Assembly: GCA_018881555.1 (NCBI GenBank)
Contig: JACAXG010000007.1
Location: forward strand, 10,681,435 to 10,745,434
Length of the DNA: 64,000 nucleotides
Source: Amblyornis subalaris
Taxonomy: Eukaryota; Chordata; Aves; Passeriformes; Ptilonorhynchidae
Reading direction: 5' to 3'
A model generated the notes under the pieces. It was given only the letters and a program-made list of their open reading frames with translations, was not told where the DNA came from and searched no databases. Made by a program: the position numbers and the translations under genes. Positions 24,301 to 32,620 of this stretch are shown piece after piece; position 1 is the stretch's first letter; every line of letters begins with the position of its first letter.

Positions 24301-27300
24301 TTCCTGCATATTTTATTTCCTCTTGAATTAGACTTTACCTGCTCTCCTGAAAACACTGTGGTTCTAATATGTTTTCAAACTCACTGCAATTTCAGCCTCA
24401 GGGTTGCATTTGACACAAGAACGTAAGAGCCCAAGACCATCACCACTACTAAAGCATCCAAAATGAAAACACAATCCTCCCCTAGTAGCTGCTACAGATC
24501 AGGCTAACCAGCATACTTTGGAAATGCCTAATTGTTTATCAAGGGTTACGCCAGAGGTGGAATTATATTCATGACATGGTATTGTTAAAGTTCNCAAGCA
24601 GAAAGAACTCGAGGAAGGAACACATGAGCTTACTGCAGACAACCAAGAGAAGCAAAAATCTATTAATTGAAAACTTCAAAGAAAATATGGATATAACAGG
24701 GACCTCACAAAAATACACAGTTTTCACTTTGAGCAATGTTGATAATTAACCTCGGGTACCTTTCACAGAAGCTGTCCGTGTGCAGTTGTATAAAATGGCC
24801 AGTTCACCAAACGCTGTCCACACAGGTATTGAGGAGAGTAGTTTATTCTGCTGAAAGACTTGCAGACTGCCCTCTGTCAAAAATCATCAGGATAATAGGT
24901 ATTAAAACTGTGCTCAACTGCACAGAGCGAGTGGAAAACAAATCAATATATTTCTGACTTTGCCACTCCCTGGAACACAGGAATGGGAGCAACAATGCAA
25001 ACAGTGCTTTGAAACACACGTACAAACCAGTAAAGATTTGTTTTTGAAATGTACTGCTAATCTACAGATATGGAAGGGAGGGCCATTCTAAATCCTGATG
25101 GGATAAACCTTTGTGGCTCAGATACTCTAGTGTGGAGTAGACAAACAAGTCTTAAAACAGTGATCATAGGAGAAATTACTCATGAGGTTTGCCTGTTCAT
25201 AGACACGTGTGAGTATATATATCCAGAATGCAAAGCAGAGGNGAGAAAATTTAAAAGCAGGTTAAATCTTCCTTCAAGAAATTGTTCTTGAGCCTTCACA
25301 GCAAAAAGATCAAANAAAGTCTGAATTTCTTCACAGATTGTGGCCCAAAAAAACCTTTCCCTTAAACATGTTATGGAAGTTTGGCCCTCTTCTCCCCAAG
25401 ACACACGCCATCTCCTCGAAAAAGGTCTAATGTNCCAGAGGAATTTCCAGATGCACACTTCCTTTCTCATTTTCCATCTGTTTTCAAAATGTTATCATTT
25501 TGTCTTGCAAGAATATGGCTACCCCATTACAAATCCTGCCTCCTCTTTTTCCCTATGCCATTTGTGTTTTCTTAACACAGTTACCATCATTTTTTCCAAC
25601 TAACCCATCCATATGAAGCCAGAAATTGAACTTTCCAGCATATACCAGCTTGCTCCTGCTCNAATATTCCTGCCTCAACACAACATAGTCCTTGCAGCAT
25701 GAGCTCTAATGTATGAGTCTTTGGGCCTTNTCGTAGTCCAAAATTGATGAAATATGCAAATTACTCACAAATACAGGTGTGTAGGGGTTTTTTTTTTTTT
25801 CTATGGTGAGTTGATGAAAGAGAGTAATGCTGCTAGGAGCAAATTCCAGGGGTTAAAATCGGGGTCCACTATAGCTGATCTGCAGCTTGAGGCACAGTAG
25901 CAGCCAGCACAGATGACTGTAGACTTGTTTGCATTATTTTAGGAAAGTCTTATTATCCTAAAGCTTTTTGTTTGCTTTGTTGTTTGGTTTTTCTTTTTCT
26001 TTTTTTTTTCCCAAAACCCCCCAAGTAGGTCTCTTATTAAAAAAAACTACCTCTCAGCTTTGAGAACAGTAAATGCAGACTTCATCTTTCAATTTCCCAT
26101 ACACAGCAAACTGGTATAAGCTCTTATAAATGTTGAAAAGTAAGTTCATTTNAGAAGCGGCTTCACCATTGAGTAGTTCTCTGTATTTTAGAAAATATCC
26201 TGAAGAAAGGGTTGGTTGCACCTAAACCAGAAAGGAATTGCTGGCCTCTAGGCTTTTATAAATGAAAGAGGTAACGAAATAACATTAAATCAAGATTCAT
26301 GTTTCCAAGGTGCTTTTCGTTGCTCTCACTCTGTTTCATGAAAGTCACAGGTAAAACTTGCGTTGCACAGAGCAGGGCCAAATTATTTAGGAACACAAGC
26401 ACCATCACTGCGATTTCCTGCTAAACCTTCGAAACTCCTTTCCTGTTTCTCGCACTTGTGTGTCATACAAGTTAGCAGCACTCACCTTTGAGCACAAAAA
26501 TGTGGTTGCCCGGTTCTCCCTGTCTGATGACGTAGCTCCCTTGCTGGAAAGTCCTCTCATACATACATTCCACCATGTCTTGTGTCTGGTGAGGCTCCAG
26601 TCTCTTCAAGAACTGGTTTTTATTCAGGGCATCTGTGATAAGCTTCTTCTCACTGGTTTCAAACGAAAACCCACAAAGTTTAAAAAAACCCGGCGTGGTT
26701 GGGGTATGTTATTCACCAAGGATTCATTCCTCTCAAGATGCTTCCCCTCATTTCTAACACTCTGCCTTGTCCACACCTTGTGGGATGGTAGCCTGGTTAG
26801 TGAGGGAATTGTCTGTGCTGCAGTCACCTGGTTTGCTTATTCTTGTGGAACAATCTTGTTCTCACTGCTCCCTGAGACAGCCTCTGCATCATTTCCTGTG
26901 GTAGTAAATGCATATAAATGGGTGACTTGTAAAGATCAGAACAGTCTGTATTTGAGCTGCTGGTGGAAGAGCNCAGTGCTTGGATTTTAAGAAGAAAACA
27001 TGGAAAAATAAACAGTGGATGAATCCCCTGATGATGGCTAACCAGCAGAGACAAAGCAGGCCATACACACCTGCTGGCAATCTGTGAGTTCTGGTTGACT
27101 TGAGTATGTTCTGGNTTAAGGCAATCCTATAAAGCTGTGCCTGGACTTCAGGCCAGAAACGAATGCAATTAAGCAACTGCTGCACTGATGGAGCTTTTAT
27201 GGACCTGCTGATTAGCTTTCCTGTACTGCTGAAGTGAAGGATAAATTCTGCCTTTAAAGCCCCCGTGTCCCTAATGTTGACAAGCCAACACCCTGACAGA

Positions 27301-29884
27301 TTCCTGAGGCAGTTAAGGCCTCCTCTTGCATGTATTCATTAAACAATGCAAGGTTGTCATCAAAACTAGGTTATGTGGGAAAAATCTCCTGAGGACAATC
27401 CAGGAATGAACAAACCTAGGGCACNTAAATACGCTTACATTGTTACTGCCCATGTAATGACTGAAAATAAGTAAAGGCGATGAGATGAAGCAAGAAAATA
27501 AAATCAAGTAGCTATGGTGAGGACAGTGTTTAGAAATAAAGATCATAACTTAGCTTCTGCTGGAAGCAACAGGGTTATCGGAATATAAGCACTAACTTAG
27601 TTTTCAGCTAAAACCAATCTTGCTAATTTAATTCACCTTGGCCTGCATCATGCATACAATACTGCAATAAAATACAGTAATGGCATATACCCTGGTATGT
27701 AAAATGAGCACAAGAGCTTCCAGAACTGTAGAATAGCTTCTAAAACTTTTATTAAAATCAGTCATGTGAGGAATACTCCAAACAGAACACGGCCCTTAAA
27801 ACCCTGCAATATGAATAGCATGAAATTGTGCCATTTGTTTTACAAATATTTCTAAATGGCACTGGTGACGCTCNGGACTCAATGCAAATTCAAGAACATG
27901 GCGTGGAGCTTCCTCTCCTTCTGAAATAGCTCCTTTCACAACTGTGTANCAACACTGTGAAGTTACCTTATGCAGGAGTGGGGCTGCATTAAGTCCTTTC
28001 TCTGTAAAGGCTCAGCAGCTANTGATATCAGCAACTCTAAACACTCTCTGTGGACACTGTTAGGCTAAAGGGTCAGTCTTGTCTAATTACAGTGGACAGA
28101 ATTCTGTAGACANTGAAGGTTACACTTTGTTCTTACANGTCTGAACTGTNTGAACCTNGCCTGCTACAGTATTTACAGTCNAGCTTTAAGGAAACCAAAT
28201 CTTTGTACCTTTCAGCATTTGGCTGTCTCAATANCAAGGTGATGGTATCTTAGTGCTTGTGTATCACAGGCTTATCTAACTGAGAGACATAGCAGTGCAT
28301 AGGAGTACAGTTTTGTGGGTTTTTTTCGGCACAGGTTTGCTTCCAGAGTATTTGGAAGATCAAATGATACTTTGGCCACTATCACATCAAAAGATGATGT
28401 GCATTACATTTAGATTGCTTGAGCTGCAATACTTGTTTTGGTTCTGACTGCTGCACNTTGCTAATCCACTGTCTCTTCTCTTGGCTCTACCCCTCACTGC
28501 TGTTACAATTCTGTCTCTGCAAGCATCCTAGAAAACCATGTGGTGGACTGCAGTACAAGGATNGTGCCAAGGAGAAGACAGGTAGGTGATTACCAACAGA
28601 AGACTCCTAAAACTAACAGTGATTTAAGCTACCCAGGTACTTGTGANAAAATATTAATGCAGTTCCCTTATTCTGGAAAAACACTGCTAGCTGAAGTTCT
28701 CAGCTCTTCATGGTGACTCAGGCAGCCTTTCTGATTCACAAGACACCCTCTGAGGTGCAGTGCTGGACATGATGGATGACAAAACAAGTCTCATAACTCT
28801 CAGGTCTACTACGGTACAGACTCAGATATGCCATGAATAANAAAGCTCTCCACAAACCTGAAGCACTACAGTCACTGGCTGAAGAACAGATAGAATCTGG
28901 CTACCACCATGTTAAACAGACACTCAGATTATGTCTACACTGCAAGGCAAAAGAGGGTCTAAGTGGTGCTTAAGGATGCCTGTCTGATATCTCTGTCTGC
29001 AAGGTCAGCTGCGACCACAGANATTTCTGGGTCTTTCAGAGTCCATAAAATTTAATTCAAAGAGGAACAAGTAAAATTCACCCCCTACACCATGACTCTC
29101 AGAAGCTGGAGGGCAGGAGGAAGCCGGCAGGAAAGATAAATCCCACAGAAACTGAAAGAGTCCCATCTAAAATANGGAGGCCACCCACCACTCTTCGTCT
29201 GAAGTCTGTGGGACACAGCTGATTCTTGGTTAAACTTACACACAAACTCAACCAGCATCTATCACAGCTGCAAAGCCTAAATGAAAAAGATGGATACTTC
29301 AATCTCAATTTATCATGAGGAAAGGATAAAATTGTGATAAAAGTAATAACCTTGCATCACAAACACATAAGCCCTCTGAAATGAGCTCACCTGGAATCCT
29401 TTCGGACTGTTGCTTTTTCAAGGGAGAACACAGTTTGCCTGCTCAAATCACACAGTCGTGTTGTTGGCTCTGCAGATACACCTTCCTTGGCTCCTCTCCT
29501 CCTGTCAGCAGAAACTTTAAATGGAGAAGGCTGAAGAGAGTGCTCTCCCTGAGTGCTAACAACATCCTGCAGCTTGTTCAACTGTATACACTTGCTCTGA
29601 AGCTCCTTGGTGAGTTCTGCTATGACCTTAGTCTGCATAGCCAGCTGTTCCTGAAGCTCAGCCACATGGCTTTGACTCTCTTGCAGCTGTTGATCTTTTC
29701 TCTGCAGCTCCTTTTCCAGTTCAAGTACCTTGCTGCAGAGAACATCAGCTTGCCCATCGATCACATTGATGCCTAGACATGGGTCCATCAGAAACTTGTG
29801 GTTGGCAGCACAGCCAATAGCAAGGTTTGCTACATGCCTGTTTGGCTGCCTCAGGTGCTTGGGTTTCACTAATCCGTTCCCCAT
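9225..29884 (-). CDS. PRKG2: cGMP-dependent protein kinase 2 (cGKII), complete spliced coding region, 18 coding exons
   Basis: Serine/threonine kinase activated by cGMP. In mammals it is membrane-anchored and acts in intestinal secretion, growth-plate chondrocytes and kidney. Splicing eighteen GT-AG exons gives 772 residues (the human protein is about 762), with matching phase at every junction. The protein starts MGNG, a myristoylation signal at Gly2. A leucine-rich coiled coil spans about 52-110, and the autoinhibitory segment [13 protein letters not shown] is at 128-140. Cyclic-nucleotide domain A has FGELA (242-246) with R253 and T254. Domain B has FGEKAL (366-371) with R377 and S378. The kinase has the glycine loop GVGGFGRV (470-477), K492, E511, YRDLKPEN (584-591, catalytic D586), DFG (604-606), activation-loop T619 and APE (628-630), and the protein ends WDKDF. 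No lesion is seen in any exon. All key catalytic and binding residues are present. The start codon has A at -3 and G at +4. Confidence 0.97.
10151..10217 (-). CDS. PRKG2: PRKG2 coding exon 17: start of AGC C-terminal extension
   Basis: 67 bp, residues 719-741, (R)[15 protein letters not shown] followed by TSPLKRE. The acceptor is AATCAG and the donor is GTACTG. Confidence 0.95.
11064..11126 (-). CDS. PRKG2: PRKG2 coding exon 16: C-lobe end
   Basis: 63 bp, residues 698-718 plus two bases, (R)[20 protein letters not shown]. The acceptor is TTTAAG and the donor is GTAAGC. Confidence 0.95.
12057..12179 (-). CDS. PRKG2: PRKG2 coding exon 15: kinase C-lobe
   Basis: 123 bp, residues 657-697 plus two bases, (S)[18 protein letters not shown] and on to [11 protein letters not shown]. 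The acceptor is TTCTAG and the donor is GTAGGA. Confidence 0.96.
12841..13004 (-). CDS. PRKG2: PRKG2 coding exon 14: DFG, activation loop and APE
   Basis: 164 bp, residues 603-656 plus two bases. Reads [20 protein letters not shown], then [10 protein letters not shown] and [13 protein letters not shown]. One ambiguous base at 12,849 falls in a leucine codon third position (CTN), so it does not alter the residue. The acceptor is GATCAG and the donor is GTAAGT. Confidence 0.97.
13791..13932 (-). CDS. PRKG2: PRKG2 coding exon 13: catalytic loop
   Basis: 142 bp, residues 555-602. Contains YRDLKPEN with the catalytic Asp586; Tyr replaces His of the HRD motif, as is normal in AGC kinases. The acceptor is TTCCAG and the donor is GTAAGA. 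Confidence 0.97.
14143..14232 (-). CDS. PRKG2: PRKG2 coding exon 12: kinase hinge region
   Basis: 90 bp, residues 525-554 plus two bases, (K)[17 protein letters not shown] and on to [10 protein letters not shown]. The acceptor is CCACAG and the donor is GTAACA. Confidence 0.96.
14395..14531 (-). CDS. PRKG2: PRKG2 coding exon 11: catalytic lysine and C-helix glutamate
   Basis: 137 bp, residues 480-524 plus two bases. Contains [11 protein letters not shown] with Lys492, and [10 protein letters not shown] with Glu511. The acceptor is TTCACAG and the donor is GTAAGT. Confidence 0.96.
15795..15945 (-). CDS. PRKG2: PRKG2 coding exon 10: linker and kinase glycine-rich loop
   Basis: 151 bp, residues 429-479. 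Begins with the linker (K)[17 protein letters not shown] and ends with [11 protein letters not shown], the ATP-binding P-loop. The acceptor is AATACAG and the donor is GTAAGA. The first dozen residues differ clearly from the mammalian sequence I remember. An internal GTAGCC at 15,878 could act as an in-frame alternative donor (see findings). Confidence 0.94.
16011..16057. repeat. (GGAAA)n purine tract, CU-rich in the PRKG2 transcript
   Basis: 47 bases of pure A/G on the plus strand. On the PRKG2 sense strand it is a (TTTCC)n-like pyrimidine tract, 66-112 bases upstream of the first base of coding exon 10. Confidence 0.9.
16886..16984 (-). CDS. PRKG2: PRKG2 coding exon 9: C-helix of domain B
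   Basis: 99 bp, residues 396-428 plus two bases, (E)[18 protein letters not shown] and on to [13 protein letters not shown]. The acceptor is TTTTAG and the donor is GTAAGT. Confidence 0.95.
17205..17735 (+). mobile_element. CR1 LINE fragment (pre-RT / start of reverse transcriptase region), degenerate
   Basis: Plus-strand translation gives [27 protein letters not shown], then [36 protein letters not shown] and FALVFTDKN. These are hallmarks of the avian CR1 ORF2 segment that precedes the reverse transcriptase. Frames shift between segments, and no complete reverse transcriptase follows. It is inserted antisense in the PRKG2 intron between coding exons 8 and 9. Confidence 0.85.
17962..18030 (-). 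CDS. PRKG2: PRKG2 coding exon 8: rest of the site B cassette
   Basis: 69 bp, residues 373-395 plus two bases, (S)[14 protein letters not shown] followed by VECLVIDRE. Supplies Arg377 and Ser378 of the site B phosphate-binding cassette. The acceptor is CCTCAG and the donor is GTAAGT. Confidence 0.95.
18794..18888 (-). CDS. PRKG2: PRKG2 coding exon 7: domain B, FGEKAL of the phosphate-binding cassette
   Basis: 95 bp, residues 342-372 plus two bases. Starts [18 protein letters not shown] and ends [10 protein letters not shown]. The acceptor is TTCCAG and the donor is GTTAGT. Confidence 0.95.
19918..19995 (-). CDS. PRKG2: PRKG2 coding exon 6: domain B beta strands
   Basis: 78 bp, residues 316-341, [16 protein letters not shown] followed by [10 protein letters not shown]. 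The acceptor is CAACAG and the donor is GTAAGA. Phase 0 at both ends. Confidence 0.95.
20623..20686 (-). CDS. PRKG2: PRKG2 coding exon 5: start of domain B
   Basis: 64 bp, residues 294-315, reading (S)[21 protein letters not shown]. The acceptor is TGGAAG and the donor is GTAAGA. Too short to appear as a long open frame, but its sequence and phase are unambiguous. Confidence 0.95.
21935..22040 (-). CDS. PRKG2: PRKG2 coding exon 4: end of domain A and helix linking to domain B
   Basis: 106 bp, residues 259-293 plus a split codon. Reads (A)[18 protein letters not shown] and then QYRNFLR. The acceptor is CTCAAAG and the donor is GTAAAT. Confidence 0.95.
24760..24873 (-). CDS. PRKG2: PRKG2 coding exon 3: phosphate-binding cassette of domain A
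   Basis: Residues 221-258, 114 bp. Contains [17 protein letters not shown], the cGMP phosphate-binding cassette of site A, with the conserved Arg253 and the Thr254 that favours cGMP. The acceptor is GACAG and the donor is GTACCC, a weak but valid GT site. Phase fits exons 2 and 4. Confidence 0.95.
26486..26652 (-). CDS. PRKG2: PRKG2 coding exon 2: start of cyclic-nucleotide-binding domain A
   Basis: Residues 165-220, 167 bp. Translates to (S)[18 protein letters not shown] and on to [12 protein letters not shown]. The acceptor is ACCAG and the donor is GTGAGT. It completes the split serine codon of exon 1 and ends one base into the next codon. Confidence 0.95.
26653..29390 (-). other. PRKG2 intron between coding exons 1 and 2, rich in ambiguous bases
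   Basis: No coding or repeat signal is recognised. Fifteen isolated Ns fall between 27,874 and 29,175, far denser than elsewhere in the window (see findings). Confidence 0.7.
29391..29884 (-). CDS. PRKG2: PRKG2 coding exon 1: N-terminus, myristoylation site, coiled coil, autoinhibitory segment
   Basis: Encodes residues 1-164 and two bases of codon 165. The exon begins at 29,897 after a TTACCTAG acceptor, so 13 untranslated bases precede the ATG. It ends at 29,391 before the donor GTGAGC. It carries MGNG, the heptad leucines of the dimerising zipper and [13 protein letters not shown]. Compared with the mammalian protein as I remember it, about 20 extra residues lie between the MGNG segment and the coiled coil, and a stretch just before RRRGAK is shorter. 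Confidence 0.95.
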
Positions 29885-29897
29885 TTTCTCCAGAGAN
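29885..29897 (-). other. PRKG2: PRKG2 5' UTR part of the first coding exon
   Basis: Thirteen untranslated bases between the splice acceptor (AG at 29,899-29,898) and the ATG. Because a splice acceptor abuts the start codon, at least one upstream noncoding exon must exist. Confidence 0.8.
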
Positions 29898-32243
29898 CTA
29901 GGTAAGAAAATAAATGTGCAGTTTTATTTCATTCCCCAAGAAGAAGAAAAAATTAAAATAAAATCATGGAATGGTAGGCAGTGAATTTAGTAGTTAACTG
30001 GCAGCTGAATTTGCCATATGCAACTGTAGTAAACACAGCTGATTGCTTTCATCCTCTCCAGTCCTGCAAGTCAGCAGAGTAGAGGGCAAAGAGAAGAGGT
30101 CGGGAGGGTGGTAGAAACAAAGCAAAAGATCTTAAGGCTACTACATTTTTGTGAGTTGAAGAGATGTGTAAGCTCCTATCAGCCTAACTAAGACAAAACA
30201 AACAGCAGGAAGNAAAAAAGATTGTGCTCGACCGCTGAAGCAAGAAAATTGTTAGAAGCAAAAAATAGAAGTTAGGTCACTTCCCCACTGAGGAATAATT
30301 ATCGACTGATTTAACCAGTGGGTGCATACCTGCATGGTATAAAGGGTGTGTGATCAGTAAGTATATGTGTTAACACACAGGCANCTGGCATCCTTTCTGC
30401 AGCTCACTTCATCATTTAAAACTGGCTCATATTTGTTAGTGTAACAGCTGCTACTGCTGTCGAGGAACAATTATCTTTTTATGGGGAATTACCCCCTTCC
30501 ATTGGCTACTCATGAAAAGTGACTGGAAAAAAAAAAGGTCCTGGACTCCTGTCAGAATACCTGTGCTCCAAACAAGCACTTGTTGCAACCAGCAGCCTTC
30601 AGTAGATCTGCAGGGACCCACCTTCTTCCTCGGACACTACCTTGGGCATATTTCATTGCATCATTTCAAGAGGAGCAAAGAATCATGCTGCTGTTGTGGT
30701 CAGGCATCAGCAGGCCCAAAGCAGCTGTTGGTCTGCCCCACNCATGAAGTACACCTTTTCCAGGCTGAACCCCAAGTGACATGGGTTAAGATAATATCTT
30801 TTACCATTTTATTGGAACTGGATAAGAACATGTCCCTGAAAAGGTATGTTGATCAGACAACAAGAGATAAACTGGGAAGCTCCAGCAATTTGCTTTTGCT
30901 TGTTAGTAAAACCATGCTTTTAACAGATGAACAGTTCTATTCTGGTTTACAGCCTTCAGTGGGTCAGAACCTAAATAGCTGGCAAGGTACCTCACATTCC
31001 AAATCTAGTTTTCCTTAAAACAGTCTTTCTTCTCAGCTCTGTCTTGCTTGTTGAGACTTTGAGTAGTATGTTTCGTTTGTGCCAATTTCACAGATGCATT
31101 TTGACAGCTGGCGCTTCAGCCTGTTGACAGGGTAGTACATCAGAAAGGAAGGCAAATCTGTACGGCACAGGAGCATTTAAACAAATTGCACATCAGGGTA
31201 CCAAACCAAATAGCTCTGAAGGGGGAAACCTGTGTGTCACTGCACACGGCTTAGCCAAAGATCTCAGCTCAGCACACAACCATATTTAAAAAAAGCCCCA
31301 AACAACAATAAACATAAACTAAAAGTTACAACATAGAGATAGAAACGAAGATTATGGGAAACACACCATCACACACAACACGGCAACAGTCTCTGCTACT
31401 AAATGCAGTGGCAATAATTTCAAATAAAGAATATCACATACATTTGAAAATGNTCTTCATACAGGGCAGAGTGACTGACCCAGGGCACAGAAAACCCTAC
31501 TGTCTGTATTGCATCCAGAAACAAAACAGGTTTACCATGTGATGATTGAAGTGCATAATAAAGCAATTGCACTAGAATCACAATGTTAGGAACTTCTGTC
31601 TTCCCATTGTATATGCACAATTAATTGTCGGNGTACAATGGAACAAGCAGTCGAATCTGACAGATCCCTCTTTCCACATAGTGCCCTTTACTGGCCACTT
31701 GTNTAGGAAACTCACGTATGTAGCAGGAATCAAGAAAGGACCGACAGGTGATTTTGCTAATTCATTATTACAGTNCTTAGTTCTCGCAGAAAACTTACAG
31801 CTTTACGTCTCCGAGGTCTGACCAGCTTCACCCACAGCTAATGAGACAAAAGGCAAAACAGGGCATGCACTGTGTTTACTACAGGGCACCTCACACGCTC
31901 GTTCGAGGTCACTGGACAGGCGCGGCCAGGGGCCAGGCAGACTCAAAACCCACCCGGNAAAGACGAAGGTGTCCGTGGGATGCTCGCGGGATGCTCCGCG
32001 GGTGCTCAGGGGATGCTCAGGAGATGCTCGGGGGATGCTCGGGGGACCCAGCGCCAGCCGAAACGGTGTCCGCCGCAGGCCCGCGTGGTACCGGCGCTGC
32101 CGGGCGAGCACCCCCGCGCAGACCCGCGCCCGCCGGAGCCCGGCATCGCCCGGGAGGCCGCAGCTCCTCCGGGTCCCCCGGCTGCCGGGCCCGGCCTCCC
32201 CCGCTCCCCGCCCGCCCCCGCCGCTACCGCGGGCTGCCCTCAC
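29898..32243 (-). other. PRKG2 intron 1 (5' UTR intron)
   Basis: Extends from the noncoding first-exon donor to the acceptor before the ATG exon. The right end lies in the CpG island and holds the 11-bp minisatellite. The remainder is AT-rich without recognisable features. Confidence 0.55.
31981..32046 (+). repeat. 11-bp minisatellite, six copies, in the PRKG2 CpG island
   Basis: Six consecutive 11-bp units of the form TGCTCNGGGGA (two identical, four with 1-3 changes), preceded by a half-matching unit. It lies just downstream (in gene orientation) of the first-exon donor, within intron 1. Confidence 0.9.
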
Positions 32244-32450
32244 CTGCGTGCCCGGCTGGCCCCGGAGCCAGAGCCGGGGCTGGCGGCGGCGGGGACGGAG
32301 CGATGCTCCCCGCGGAGCCGGGCTGGGCGGGGACGCCGCTCCCGCTGCCCGTCGCGGGCGGCCGGAGACGCGGCGGGGCGGGAGAGGGGGCGGCGGGGCT
32401 CGCCCGTCCCTGCCGCGCTCCTTCCCTCGCTCTGTCCCTCCCCCGGCGGC
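32244..32450 (-). other. PRKG2: Probable noncoding first exon of PRKG2 (5' boundary unknown)
   Basis: A strong minus-strand donor, ACGCAG|GTGAGG, sits at 32,244/32,243 inside the CpG island, 2.3 kb upstream of the acceptor that precedes the ATG. This fits the noncoding first exon expected for PRKG2. The transcription start is not visible, so the right boundary is arbitrary. Confidence 0.6.
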
Positions 32451-32620
32451 GCGGGGGCTGCGGGGCGCCGGGCTGGCCCCCGCCCGGGGCGGGGCAGGGC
32501 TGCAGGGCGTGGGGAGCCGCCGGTGCCGTGTCCGGGCTCGGCGGGGAGGCGGATGCCCCGTCCCGGGTGGGCAGGGACAAGCCGGGCTCCTCAGTGCACG
32601 CCACCTGTCAGAGAAGTAAA

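Larger units (their letters stand above)
9321..26485. other. PRKG2 introns between coding exons 2 and 18
   Basis: Apart from the exons, the CR1 fragment and the purine tract listed separately, these 160-bp to 2.7-kb introns hold nothing I can identify beyond AT-rich unique sequence and short homopolymers (for example T13 at 25,788-25,800). The longest empty stretches are 22,041-24,759 and 24,874-26,485. Confidence 0.6.
31900..32620 (-). promoter_or_regulatory. PRKG2: CpG island, likely PRKG2 promoter
   Basis: About 700 bp of very GC-rich, CpG-dense sequence in an otherwise AT-rich window, with several GGGCGGGG-type Sp1 motifs around 32,330-32,490. No TATA box is evident. It covers the noncoding first exon donor at 32,243. 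It is the only CpG island in the window. Confidence 0.75.

Noticed and set aside
26460..26990. 176-codon plus-strand open frame
   Set aside because: It overlaps PRKG2 coding exon 2 antisense and continues into intron, with no recognisable domain.
29381..29776. 131-codon plus-strand open frame
   Set aside because: It is the antisense shadow of PRKG2 coding exon 1, whose minus-strand reading is clearly cGKII.
30512..31018. 168-codon plus-strand open frame in PRKG2 intron 1
   Set aside because: No motif, no splice or promoter context and average intronic composition; a chance open frame.
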